Made by a program: the position numbers and the translations under genes
Assembly: GCF_026810505.1 (NCBI RefSeq)
Contig: NZ_CP101750.1
Span: forward strand, 2,757,254-2,821,253
Source: Streptomyces sp. Je 1-369
GTDB taxonomy: Bacteria > Actinomycetota > Actinomycetes > Streptomycetales > Streptomycetaceae
Direction of reading: 5' to 3'
DNA: 64,000 bases
The notes under the pieces: generated by a model
Told to the model about the DNA's origin: nothing
Seen by the model: the letters and a program-made list of their open reading frames with translations, nothing else
Databases searched by the model: none
Part shown: piece after piece, positions 45,756-53,938 of the stretch
How positions within the stretch are numbered: position 1 is the first letter of the stretch
Layout: each line of letters opens with the position of its first letter

Positions 45756-46637
45756 ATGGGTGATGTTCTGGCCGGATTTCATGCCGCCTGGGAGTTCGAG
45801 TCCGACTCTGTGCTCATCCGCTTCGAACGGGGAATCCGCACGCCGAAGCTGTTCCAGGCGCTCGGCGAACGGCGCATCCCCCATGAGGCGATCTCGGCGG
45901 TGACGCTCTCCCCCGGCAAACGCGGGACCGTGGTGCTGCACGCCGTGCCGAGACCGGGCGCCGATCCTCTGATGGAGGCCGCGGCGGGTCAGCTCAAGGA
46001 GAGCTGCGACCCGTACCGCCTGGTGCTGCCCGCGGAGCGGGAGACGCTCGCCGAGTACTACGCGGACGAGCTGCGGGCGCAGCTGCCGCCCGACGACGGC
46101 GAGAGCGCGGACCGCTTCCTGGTGGCGCCGCCCGAGGCGCCGCTGCAGTTCAAGGCGTACGACGGGAAGGCGTCCTTCGACGGGAAGCTGGTGTCGTTCC
46201 GCTGGTTCTGGACGGGGGCGTCCTCGGCGAAGTGGAAGGCCGGTGACCAGAGCTTCCTGGTCACCGACCTGAGCGGCATCGAGTGGCGCTCCCCCGAGGT
46301 GTTCGAGGGTCATCTGCGGCTGCTGCGGCGCGAGACGCCGGTGGCGCAGCCCGCACAGGCCGACCAGGACCCGGCGGCCGTCGTCTTCGGCCTCGGCTAC
46401 GGGCCGGTCCACGAGTCGCTGCCGTTCGCCGCGTCGGTCCTCGCCGCGGTGCGGGCGTCGGGCCCGGCACCGAACTCCGACGGCATGAGCACCGTCGCCG
46501 CCGTGGCGCCGGCCGTGCGGCGCGACCCCGCGGACATCGCGGAGCGCATCCGGCACCTGGGCGAGCTGCACCGGGCGGGCCTGCTCACGGACGACGAGTT
46601 CACGGTGAAGAAGACCGAGCTGCTCGCCGAGCTGTGA
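45756..46637 (+). CDS. DUF4429 domain protein with C-terminal SHOCT
   Basis: A 293-residue soluble protein. A DUF4429 PH-like repeat occurs twice: FHAAWEFESDSVLIRFERGI (~9-28) and LQFKAYDGKASFDGKLVSFR (~130-150). Each is followed by an IP..I..V or G-x-x-S-F-L strand series. The last ~35 residues (IAERIRHLGELHRAGLLTDD then EFTVKKTELL) are a SHOCT oligomerisation helix pair. Role unknown; it may bind lipids or assemble. ATG chosen to start MGDVLAGF; upstream frame is without sign of coding. Confidence 0.88.
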   Translation: MGDVLAGFHAAWEFESDSVLIRFERGIRTPKLFQALGERRIPHEAISAVTLSPGKRGTVVLHAVPRPGADPLMEAAAGQLKESCDPYRLVLPAERETLAEYYADELRAQLPPDDGESADRFLVAPPEAPLQFKAYDGKASFDGKLVSFRWFWTGASSAKWKAGDQSFLVTDLSGIEWRSPEVFEGHLRLLRRETPVAQPAQADQDPAAVVFGLGYGPVHESLPFAASVLAAVRASGPAPNSDGMSTVAAVAPAVRRDPADIAERIRHLGELHRAGLLTDDEFTVKKTELLAEL

Positions 46638-46652
46638 GCTGCCGGGCAGGAG

Positions 46653-47669
46653 CTACTCGCGTCCCGCCGACGTGAAGGTCATGTCGGCGTAGCGGTCGCC
46701 CGCGACGGCGGCGGCGATCGGTTCGAGGGCGGCGAGGTCGTCCTCGGTGAGGGTGATGCGGGTGGCCGCGGTGTTCTCCTCGACCCGGGTGGCCTTGCGG
46801 GTGCCGGGGATCGGGACGACGGGCAGGCCGTGGAGGTCCGCCTGCTGTTGTACCCAGGCCAGCGCGACCTGGCCGACGCTGGCTCCGTGCGCCTCGGCGA
46901 CGGAGCGTACGGGGGCCAGGAGGGCGGCGTTGGCGGTGGCGTTGGCGCCGGTGAAGCGGGGCTGCTGGCGCCGGAAGTCGTCCTCGCCGAGCTCCTTGTC
47001 GGCGCTGACGAACGAGCCGGTGAGGAAGCCGCGGCCGAGCGGGGAGTAGGGCACGAGGGCCACGCCGAGGTCGGCGGCCGCGGGGACCACGCCGCGCTCG
47101 ATGTCGCGGCTGAAGAGCGACCACTCGGACTGCACGGCCGCGATCGGGTGCACGGCGTGCGCGGCGCGCAGTTCGTCGCCGGTGACCTCGCTCAGGCCGA
47201 TGTGCTTGACCTTGCCCGCGGCGACGAGCTCCGCGAGGACGCCCGCGGTCTCCTCGATCGGCACGTCCGGGTCGCGGCGGTGCATGTAGTAGAGGTCGAT
47301 GACGTCCGTGCCGAGGCGGCGCAGGCTCGCGTCGATGCTGGCGCGGATGTACGCGGGGCTGTTGTCGATGCGCCGCTTCGTCGGCTCCGCCGGGTCGATG
47401 CCCAGGGCGAACTTGGTGGCGATGACGATCTCGTCACGGTGTGCCTTGACGAAGGGGGCGAGGAACTTCTCGTTCTCGCCCATGCCGTAGACGTCGGCGG
47501 TGTCGTAGAGGGTGACGCCGAGGTCCAGGGCGCGGTCCAGGGTGGCGCGGGCCTGCTCGGTATCCGTGGGGCCGTAGGCGAAGCTCATGCCCATGCAGCC
47601 GAGCCCCTGGACGCCGACCTCGGGGCCGCCCGTGCCGAGCCGCACCTTCGCGATTGCCTTGTCCGTCAT
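46653..47669 (-). CDS. Aldo/keto reductase
   Basis: A 338-residue NADPH-dependent oxidoreductase of the AKR fold. The catalytic tetrad residues are seen as Asp in YDTADVYGMGENE (~54-66, with Tyr), Lys in IVIATKFALG and His in DLYYMHRRDP. SEWSLFSRDIE and VPIPGTRKATRVEENTAA (the NADPH-binding end) are of the AKR11/13-type (YajO/general stress protein 69 group). It follows the MerR regulator by 3 bp and is in one transcript with it, so it is likely induced by reactive aldehydes or redox compounds sensed by MerR. Confidence 0.93.
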   Translation of the reverse strand: MTDKAIAKVRLGTGGPEVGVQGLGCMGMSFAYGPTDTEQARATLDRALDLGVTLYDTADVYGMGENEKFLAPFVKAHRDEIVIATKFALGIDPAEPTKRRIDNSPAYIRASIDASLRRLGTDVIDLYYMHRRDPDVPIEETAGVLAELVAAGKVKHIGLSEVTGDELRAAHAVHPIAAVQSEWSLFSRDIERGVVPAAADLGVALVPYSPLGRGFLTGSFVSADKELGEDDFRRQQPRFTGANATANAALLAPVRSVAEAHGASVGQVALAWVQQQADLHGLPVVPIPGTRKATRVEENTAATRITLTEDDLAALEPIAAAVAGDRYADMTFTSAGRE

Positions 47670-47672
47670 CAG

Positions 47673-48092
47673 TCAGGGCCTTTCCGACGCCTTGCGGGCG
47701 CACGCATAGTTGTCGATCTTGTAGTCGAGGACGGCGAGGGTGTCCTGCAGCTCGGTGATGCGCGCGCGGACGTCGCGCCGGGTCCGCTCCAGGAGTTCCT
47801 GGCGCTGCGGGAAGGTGTGCTGTCCTTCGCGCACCAGCTCCGCGTACCGGACCATGTCCGCCACGGGCATCCCGGTCAGCCGCAGCTTGCCGACGAAGGC
47901 CAGCCACTCCAGGTCGCGGTCGCGGTAGCGGCGCTGGCCCGTGTGGGAGCGGTCGATGTGCGGCATCAGGCCGATCCGCTCGTACCACCGCAGGGTGTAG
48001 GCGGAGAGACCGGTGCGGTCGACGACTTCACTGATCGTGTAGTGGTCCTGTCCGTCCGGTTTCGCCTGGGCGCTGATCTCCGTCACCGTCAT
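47673..48092 (-). CDS. MerR-family regulator of the aldo/keto reductase
   Basis: A 139-residue activator. Residues ~14-82 are the MerR winged helix: YTISEVVDRTGLSAYTLRWY, then ERIGLMPHIDRSHTGQRRYR, DRDLEWLAFVGKLRLTGMPV. The dimer helix follows, ending in a short Cys-containing tail (DNYACARKA). The ATG lies 7 nt after a -10 element (TAGCGT) separated 19 bp from TTGCTT, the elongated spacer of MerR promoters, so the transcript is probably leaderless and a GTG upstream falls in the -10. The 18-bp palindrome overlies the spacer. The tail Cys may sense electrophiles. Confidence 0.92.
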   Translation of the reverse strand: MTVTEISAQAKPDGQDHYTISEVVDRTGLSAYTLRWYERIGLMPHIDRSHTGQRRYRDRDLEWLAFVGKLRLTGMPVADMVRYAELVREGQHTFPQRQELLERTRRDVRARITELQDTLAVLDYKIDNYACARKASERP

Positions 48093-48109
48093 GACCCTCA
48101 CGCTAGAAC

Positions 48110-48127
48110 CTTGGAGTGCACTCCAAG
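48110..48127 (-). promoter_or_regulatory. MerR operator: perfect 18-bp palindrome
   Basis: CTTGGAGTGCACTCCAAG is its own complement. On the minus strand it sits inside the 19-bp spacer between TTGCTT (-35) and TAGCGT (-10), the classical MerR activation geometry, driving merR-akr. Confidence 0.9.
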
Positions 48128-48187
48128 CAAGCCGGTCGGGAAGAAATTCGGGAGACGTCTCAGCCCCTGGTCACTACGGTCCCCCGC

Positions 48188-48685
48188 ATGAGTCCCGTAC
48201 GCCGTGCCACGCCGGAAGACGCCGCAGAACTGCTCAGACTGAGGCAGGTGATGATCGACTCCGTGTTCGCGGGCCGCTCCGCGGCCGCCGGGGGCGCCGC
48301 CGGGTCCGACACGAGCTGGCACGCCGAGTCCCTGCCGACCGTACGGCGTCGGCTCGCGGAGCCCGAGGGTGACTTCGCGGCGTTCGTCGTCGATCATCCG
48401 GAGCGCCCCGGCGGGCTCGCGGCGCTGGCCGTCGGCACGATCGACTACCGGATCGGGCGCGCGGGCAATCCGCACGGCCTGACCGGCTCCGTCTTCAGCG
48501 TCGCGACCGACCCGGACCAGCGGCGCAAGGGGTACGCGCGGGCGGCCATGGAGGTGCTGCTCGACTGGTTCCGTGAGCGCGGGGCGGGCAGCGTCGACCT
48601 CAACGCGTCGGTGGACGCGGAGCCGCTGTACGCGTCGCTCGGCTTCGTCCGCAAGCCGGACCCCTCGATGCGCCTCAACCTGTGA
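48188..48685 (+). CDS. GNAT-family N-acetyltransferase
   Basis: A 165-residue protein starting RRATPEDAAELLRLRQVMID (first GNAT helix). The acetyl-CoA loop is VATDPDQRRKGYARAAMEVL (Q/R-R-x-x-G-x-G/A motif, ~100-120). The fold ends in YASLGFVRKPDPSMRL. It has an insert of ~20 residues after the first helix (FAGRSAAAGGAAG). Substrate unknown. The ATG follows at 60 bp from the MerR operator, but on the other strand, so the palindrome may also affect this gene. Followed closely by a serine hydrolase on the same strand. Confidence 0.9.
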   Translation: MSPVRRATPEDAAELLRLRQVMIDSVFAGRSAAAGGAAGSDTSWHAESLPTVRRRLAEPEGDFAAFVVDHPERPGGLAALAVGTIDYRIGRAGNPHGLTGSVFSVATDPDQRRKGYARAAMEVLLDWFRERGAGSVDLNASVDAEPLYASLGFVRKPDPSMRLNL

Positions 48686-48703
48686 GCCGCTTAGGCTCGG
48701 GGC

Positions 48704-49525
48704 ATGCAGAGCCTCGCGATGATCGAGAACTGGCCGGTCCCCACCGCCGCCGCGGCCGTCGTCCGGGCGGACGGCACCGTCGTGGGGGCGCACGGCCCCA
48801 CGGACCGGCGGTTCGCGCTCGCCTCAGTCACCAAGCCCCTCGCGGCGTACGCGGCGCTCGTCGCGTACGAGGAGGGGGCGATCGAGCTCGACGAGCCCGC
48901 GGGGCCCGAGGGGTCGACGGTGCGGCACCTGCTCGCGCACACCAGTGGCCTCGCGTTCGACGAGCACCGGGTGACGTCGGCGCCGGGGACGCGGCGGCTG
49001 TACTCCAACGCGGGGTTCGAGGTGCTCGGCGACCACATCGCCAAGGCGACCGACATTGCCTTCGAGGAGTATCTGCGGCAGGCGGTGCTGGTGCCGCTGG
49101 GAATGACCGGCACCGCGCTGGAGGGCGGTCTTTCGCCCGCCAAGGACGGCGTGTCCACGGTCGATGACCTGGTGCGGTTCGCGGCGGAGGTGCAGGCCCC
49201 GCAGTTGCTGGACGCGCGGACCGTGGCGGCGGCGATGACCGTGACGTACCCCGGGCTGAAGGGCGTCCTTCCCGGGTACGGGCATCAGAACCCCAACGAC
49301 TGGGGGCTCGGCTTCGAGATCCGGGACTCCAAGACGCCCCACTGGACCGGCACCTCCTCGTCTCCCCGGACCTTCGGGCACTTCGGGCAGGCGGGTACGT
49401 TCCTGTGGATCGACCCCGACGCGCAGGCGGCCTGCGTCGCGCTCACCGACCGGCCCTTCGGACCGTGGGCCGCCGAGGTGTGGCCCCCGTTCACCGACGC
49501 GGTGCTCGCCGACCTCCGCGGCTGA
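48704..49525 (+). CDS. Serine hydrolase of the beta-lactamase/PBP-like family
   Basis: A 273-residue protein. The SxxK motif is in ALASVTKPLAAY (~residues 40-51), YxN is in LYSNAGFEVLG (~102-112), and the third motif is HFGQAGTFLWID (~225-236). This set matches class C beta-lactamase-related esterases and D-aminopeptidases (Pfam beta-lactamase). No signal peptide, so cytosolic. It starts 18 bp after the GNAT gene and is likely cotranscribed. Real substrate unknown; a beta-lactamase function is unlikely without export. Confidence 0.9.
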   Translation: MQSLAMIENWPVPTAAAAVVRADGTVVGAHGPTDRRFALASVTKPLAAYAALVAYEEGAIELDEPAGPEGSTVRHLLAHTSGLAFDEHRVTSAPGTRRLYSNAGFEVLGDHIAKATDIAFEEYLRQAVLVPLGMTGTALEGGLSPAKDGVSTVDDLVRFAAEVQAPQLLDARTVAAAMTVTYPGLKGVLPGYGHQNPNDWGLGFEIRDSKTPHWTGTSSSPRTFGHFGQAGTFLWIDPDAQAACVALTDRPFGPWAAEVWPPFTDAVLADLRG

Positions 49526-49533
49526 GGCCCGGG

Positions 49534-50205
49534 TCAGGAGGCGCTCGTCATCTCCCAGATGAGCACCTCGGCCCCGCCCGACGCCTCCCCTTCCAGCGCC
49601 GGCTCCGCGCCGATCCGCGCGGAGTCCCCCGGCCTCAGCAGATCACCCGCGAGCGACAGCGCGCCGCGCACCACGTGGACGTACACGAACGGCGCCTCCG
49701 GGACGGCGAGACGCTCCCCCGCCGCCAGATGCCGCACGTGCAGGAGCGCCCCCGCGCCCGGCACCGCGTACGGCGTCGAGTCGGCGATCCCGCGCACCAC
49801 CTCGTAGGACGGGTCGCCGCCCGGGGCGAGCGGGGCCAGCCACATCTGGACGAAGACCAGCGGGTCGGGGCCGTCGTTGCGTTCCACGTGGCGGACGCCG
49901 CCCGCGGCGGAGAGGTGCTGCACGTCGCCGGGGCGGACCAGGGACGAGTGGCCCTCCGAATCCCGGTGGGTGAGCTCGCCCTCGACGACCCAGGTCACGA
50001 TCTCCGTGTGGCTGTGCGGATGCTCGTCGAAGCCCGCGCCGGGCGCCAGGCGCTCTTCGTTGCAGGCCAGGACCGCGCCGAAGCGGAGGTTGTCGGGGTC
50101 GTAGTGGGGGCCGAAGGAGAAGGCGTGGCAGGACTCGATGCCGGCCGCGGTCTCCCCGCCGCGGTACCGGTCGCCGGAGCGCCGTACATCAATCACGCTC
50201 CCCAC
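49534..50205 (-). CDS. Pirin-family (bicupin) protein
   Basis: A 223-residue bicupin. The N-cupin has FGAVLACNEERLAPGAGF then DEHPHSHTEIVTWVVEGEL and HRDSEGH, which supply the three His and one Glu for a metal. The second cupin (from ~130) has no His set. This is the YhaK-type pirin group, which can act as quercetin dioxygenase or redox sensors. GTG at the listed end starts MGSVIDV; a second GTG 9 bases later begins closer to a GGGGAG sequence and is also possible. Convergent with the serine hydrolase. Confidence 0.88.
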   Translation of the reverse strand: MGSVIDVRRSGDRYRGGETAAGIESCHAFSFGPHYDPDNLRFGAVLACNEERLAPGAGFDEHPHSHTEIVTWVVEGELTHRDSEGHSSLVRPGDVQHLSAAGGVRHVERNDGPDPLVFVQMWLAPLAPGGDPSYEVVRGIADSTPYAVPGAGALLHVRHLAAGERLAVPEAPFVYVHVVRGALSLAGDLLRPGDSARIGAEPALEGEASGGAEVLIWEMTSAS

Positions 50206-50266
50206 GGTAGGACAGGTCCCGGCCCCTGCACCGCATGTCCCCGCCCCGATAAGGCAGTCTTGTCCC

Positions 50267-51475
50267 GTGCCCGAACCTTCAGCGAACGCAGCCCATCAGG
50301 ACGCCCGCCGGTCCGCCCACGCCCACGCCGCGACCCTGAAGCGCCTGGAGAAGTCGTCCGGGAGCCTCGCGGCGCAGGCCATCGCGCGCATGGACGAGAC
50401 GCTGTCCTGGTACCGGGCGATGCCGCCGGAGAACCGCTCCTGGATCGGCCTGGTCGCCCAGGCCGGTATCGCCGCGTTCACCGAGTGGTTCCGGCACCCG
50501 GACGCCCCCCAGGCCATCTCCACCGACGTCTTCGGCACCGCCCCCCGCGAACTGACCAGGGCGATCACCCTGCGCCAGACGGTGGAGATGGTGCGTACGA
50601 CGATCGAGGTGATGGAGTCGGCGATCGACGAGGTCGCCGCGCCGGGCGACGAGTCGGTGCTGCGGGAGGCCCTCCTCGTCTACGCCCGCGAGATCGCCTT
50701 CGCCACCGCGCAGGTCTACGCGCAGGCCGCCGAGGCACGCGGTGCCTGGGACGCCCGGCTCGAATCGCTCGTCGTGAACGCGGTGCTCTCCGGCGAGGCC
50801 GACGAAGGCGCCGTCTCGCGTGCAGCCGCCCTCGGCTGGAACTCCCCCGACCACGTCTGCGTGGTCCTCGGCACCGCCCCCGACGGCGACAGCGAACTCA
50901 CCGTGGAGGCCATCCGCCGCGCCGCCCGGCACGCGAAACTGCAGGTCCTCACGGGTGTCCTCGGCAATCGCCTGGTCGTGATCGCGGGCGGCAACGACAA
51001 TCCGCTGCACGTCGCGAAGTCCCTGATCGGGCCGTACGCCGCCGGTCCCGTGGTGGCCGGTCCCATCGTCCCCGACCTGCTCGCCGCCACCCGTTCCGCG
51101 CAGGCCGCGGCCGCCGGACTCAAGGCCTCCGCCGCCTGGCAGGATGCCCCGCGGCCCGTCCTGGCGGACGATCTGCTGCCCGAACGCGCGATGGCGGGGG
51201 ATCCGGCGGCGCGCGAGCAGTTGGTGGAGGAGATCTACAGACCGTTGGAGGAAGCGGGCTCGGCGCTCCTGGAGACGCTCAGCGTCTATCTGGAACAAGC
51301 CAGCAGTCTCGAGGGCGCGGCCAGAATGCTCTTCGTCCACCCCAACACCGTGCGATACCGGCTCCGACGTGTGACTGACGTCACCGGTTGGTCACCTTCC
51401 GATGTGCGCTCCGCCTTCACGCTGCGGATCGCGCTGATCCTGGGGCGGCTGGCCGACGGCGATCCTCAGTCGTAG
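50267..51475 (+). CDS. fasR: Transcriptional activator of fatty acid biosynthesis (FasR, PucR-type HTH)
   Basis: A 402-residue regulator. It has a variable N-terminus, a central GGDEF-like/ligand region (~150-330), and a C-terminal PucR-type helix-turn-helix: YLEQASSLEGAARMLFVHPN, TVRYRLRRVTDVTG. The conserved TWF-like start (SLAAQAIARMDETLSWYRAM) is that of FasR. In S. coelicolor FasR activates the fabD-fabH-acpP-fabF operon, and the same order occurs here with 100 bp between fasR and fabD. GTG start. The stop overlaps the repeats upstream of fabD. Confidence 0.95.
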   Translation: MPEPSANAAHQDARRSAHAHAATLKRLEKSSGSLAAQAIARMDETLSWYRAMPPENRSWIGLVAQAGIAAFTEWFRHPDAPQAISTDVFGTAPRELTRAITLRQTVEMVRTTIEVMESAIDEVAAPGDESVLREALLVYAREIAFATAQVYAQAAEARGAWDARLESLVVNAVLSGEADEGAVSRAAALGWNSPDHVCVVLGTAPDGDSELTVEAIRRAARHAKLQVLTGVLGNRLVVIAGGNDNPLHVAKSLIGPYAAGPVVAGPIVPDLLAATRSAQAAAAGLKASAAWQDAPRPVLADDLLPERAMAGDPAAREQLVEEIYRPLEEAGSALLETLSVYLEQASSLEGAARMLFVHPNTVRYRLRRVTDVTGWSPSDVRSAFTLRIALILGRLADGDPQS

Positions 51476-51508
51476 GGTTTGTCGGCGGGTTTGTCGGCCT
51501 CCTACAAA
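51475..51508 (+). promoter_or_regulatory. Repeat/operator region before fabD
   Basis: GGGTTTGTCGGC occurs twice in tandem (51475-51486, 51487-51498). TTTGT at 51490-51494 and ACAAA at 51504-51508 form an inverted pair. FasR is a probable binder, since the region lies just upstream of its target operon; this has not been tested. Confidence 0.55.
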
Positions 51509-51575
51509 TCCCCCAGCGGTTCTTCGTCCCTGTCCCCACGGGCGTGCCCCACCGTCCACAAGAGAGAGTGTAAGA

Positions 51576-52487
51576 GTGCTCGTACTCGTCGCTCCCGGCC
51601 AAGGCGCTCAGACGCCCGGCTTCCTGACCCCCTGGCTCGACCTCCCCGGTGCCGCCGACCGCATCGCTGCCTGGTCGGACGCCATCGGGCTCGACCTCGC
51701 CCACTACGGCACCCAGGCCGACGCGGACGCGATCCGCGACACGGCGGTGGCCCAGCCGCTGCTCGTGGCCGCCGGACTGCTCTCCGCCGCGGCACTCGGT
51801 GACATCACGCCGGGCGCCGTCGCCGGGCACAGCGTCGGCGAGATCACCGCGGCCGCGTACGCCGGTGTGCTCGGCGAGGACGACGCGCTGCGCCTCGTAC
51901 GCAAGCGCGGGCTCGCCATGGCCGACGCCGCCGCCGTCACGGAGACCGGCATGGCCGCCCTCCTCGGCGGCGACCCCGACGTCACCGTGCCGCATCTGGA
52001 GAAGCTCGGGCTGACCCCGGCGAACGTGAACGGCGCGGGCCAGATCGTTGCCGCAGGCACCCTCGACCAGCTCGCGGCGCTGCAGGAGGACAAGCCCGAG
52101 GGTGTCCGCAAGGTCGTCGCCCTCAAGGTCGCGGGCGCGTTCCACACCGAGCACATGGCGCCCGCGGTCGCCGCGCTGGAAGAGGCCGCCAAGGACCTCA
52201 CCGTCGCCGACCCGCGCCTCACCTACGTCTCGAACCGCGACGGCAGGACGGTCGCCGACGGCGCCGAGGTGATCTCCCGCCTGGTCGGGCAGGTCGCCAA
52301 CCCGGTCCGCTGGGATCTGTGCATGGAGACCTTCCAGGAGCTCGGCGTGACGGCGCTGATCGAGGTGTGCCCCGGCGGCACGCTGACCGGTCTGGCCAAG
52401 CGCGCCCTCAAGGGCGTCCAGACGCTCGCGGTGAAGACCCCCGATGACCTCGACGCGGCCCGCGCGCTCGTCGCCGAGCATTCCTGA
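51576..52487 (+). CDS. fabD: Malonyl-CoA:ACP transacylase
   Basis: A 303-residue enzyme that loads malonyl units from CoA to AcpP. The active Ser is in VAGHSVGEITAAAYAGVL (~residues 88-105; G-H-S-V-G), the His in GAFHTEHMAPA (~188-198), and the Gln in VAPGQGAQTPGFL at the start. Ends with GTLTGLAKRALKG. The GTG start is the first in frame after the operator; first gene of the fab operon, followed after 28 bp by fabH. It can also serve polyketide synthases that lack their own MCAT, as known in Streptomyces. Confidence 0.97.
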   Translation: MLVLVAPGQGAQTPGFLTPWLDLPGAADRIAAWSDAIGLDLAHYGTQADADAIRDTAVAQPLLVAAGLLSAAALGDITPGAVAGHSVGEITAAAYAGVLGEDDALRLVRKRGLAMADAAAVTETGMAALLGGDPDVTVPHLEKLGLTPANVNGAGQIVAAGTLDQLAALQEDKPEGVRKVVALKVAGAFHTEHMAPAVAALEEAAKDLTVADPRLTYVSNRDGRTVADGAEVISRLVGQVANPVRWDLCMETFQELGVTALIEVCPGGTLTGLAKRALKGVQTLAVKTPDDLDAARALVAEHS

Positions 52488-52515
52488 GCCGACGACAGAC
52501 AAGGAGCCGTAGCGC

Positions 52516-53520
52516 ATGTCGAAGATCAAGGCCGCACAAGGCCATCCGTACGCGCGGATCATGGGCGTCGGCGGCTACCGTCCCACCCGGGTCGTGCCGA
52601 ACGAGGTCATCCTCGAGACGATCGACTCGTCCGACGAATGGATCCGCTCCCGCTCCGGCATCGCGACCCGCCACTGGGCCTCCGAGGAGGAGACCGTGGC
52701 CGCGATGTCCGTCGAGGCGGCGGGCAAGGCGATCGCCGACGCCGGCATCACGCCCGAGCAGGTCGGAGCCGTCGTCGTCTCCACCGTCTCGCACTTCAAG
52801 CAGACCCCGGCCATCGCGACCGAGATCGCGGACAAGATCGGCGCGGGCAAGCCCGCCGCGTTCGACATCTCCGCGGGCTGTGCCGGTTTCGGCTACGGCC
52901 TGACCCTCGCCAAGGGCATGATCGTCGACGGTTCCGCCGAGTACGTCCTGGTGATCGGTGTGGAGCGGCTGAGCGACCTCACCGACCTGCACGACCGTGC
53001 GACGGCGTTCCTCTTCGGTGACGGCGCGGGCGCCGTGGTCGTGGGCCCCGCCAAGGAGCCGCGGATCGGCCCGACGGTGTGGGGCTCGGAGGGCGACAAG
53101 GCCGAGACGATCAAGCAGACCGAGTCGTGGGACGTGTACCGCAACGGTGGCGCCCCCGCCAAGTACCCTGCCATTACGCAGGAGGGCCAGGCGGTCTTCC
53201 GCTGGGCCGTGTTCGAGATGGCGAAGGTCGCCCAGCAGGCGCTGGACGCGGCCGGAATCACCGCGGACGACCTGGACGTCTTCATTCCGCACCAGGCCAA
53301 CGAGCGGATCATCGACTCGATGGTGAAGACTCTGAAACTGCCGGAACATGTCACGGTCGCCCGTGACGTGCGCACCACCGGGAACACCTCGGCCGCCTCG
53401 ATCCCGCTCGCGATGGAGCGGCTCCTGGCGACCGGCGAGGCGAAGAGCGGCGACACCGCCCTCGTCATCGGCTTCGGGGCGGGTCTCGTCTACGCCGCCA
53501 CGGTCGTTACCCTCCCCTAG
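52516..53520 (+). CDS. fabH: 3-oxoacyl-ACP synthase III
   Basis: A 334-residue condensing enzyme that joins an acyl-CoA starter (acetyl or branched-chain in Streptomyces) with malonyl-ACP. Catalytic Cys is in FDISAGCAGFGYGL (~residues 117-130), His in FIPHQANERI (~256-265) and Asn in TTGNTSAASIPLAMER (~289-304). The W-x-x-x-R-x-G-I motif WIRSRSGIATRHWA is normal. ATG with AAGGAG. Followed by acpP after 99 bp. Branched starter use, typical for the genus, is inferred. Confidence 0.97.
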   Translation: MSKIKAAQGHPYARIMGVGGYRPTRVVPNEVILETIDSSDEWIRSRSGIATRHWASEEETVAAMSVEAAGKAIADAGITPEQVGAVVVSTVSHFKQTPAIATEIADKIGAGKPAAFDISAGCAGFGYGLTLAKGMIVDGSAEYVLVIGVERLSDLTDLHDRATAFLFGDGAGAVVVGPAKEPRIGPTVWGSEGDKAETIKQTESWDVYRNGGAPAKYPAITQEGQAVFRWAVFEMAKVAQQALDAAGITADDLDVFIPHQANERIIDSMVKTLKLPEHVTVARDVRTTGNTSAASIPLAMERLLATGEAKSGDTALVIGFGAGLVYAATVVTLP

Positions 53521-53619
53521 GCGTCACCGTCCGGATCTTCCGATCCGTACAGCTGTGCCCAGCCTGCCGCTGCCGCGGCGGGTGCCCCACCCTCTGGATA
53601 CACAAGAAGGAGCGCCAAC

Positions 53620-53868
53620 ATGGCCGCCACTGAGAAGGAGATCGTTGACGGTCTCGCGGAGATCGTCAACGAGATCGCCGGCATCCCGGTCGAGGACGTC
53701 GAGCTGGGCAAGTCCTTCACCGACGACCTGGACGTCGACTCGCTGTCCATGGTCGAGGTCGTCGTCGCCGCCGAAGAGCGCTTCGACGTGAAGATCCCGG
53801 ACGACGACGTCAAGAACCTCAAGACGGTCGGCGACGCGACCAAGTACATCCTCGAGCACCAGGGCTGA
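53620..53868 (+). CDS. acpP: Acyl carrier protein
   Basis: An 82-residue acidic helical carrier. The 4'-phosphopantetheine Ser is in DDLDVDSLSMVEVVVAAEER (D-S-L, ~residues 37-56). Helices II and III continue DVKIPDDDVKNLKTVGD. AAGGAG at normal distance before the ATG. It shuttles growing fatty acyl chains between FabD, FabH and FabF encoded next to it. Confidence 0.98.
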   Translation: MAATEKEIVDGLAEIVNEIAGIPVEDVELGKSFTDDLDVDSLSMVEVVVAAEERFDVKIPDDDVKNLKTVGDATKYILEHQG

Positions 53869-53938
53869 CCTGCCCCGTGCTCTGTCGCCACCCGGCGGTG
53901 GCGCCGCTGATCCCCTCAACACCGTGGAGAATTTTCCT

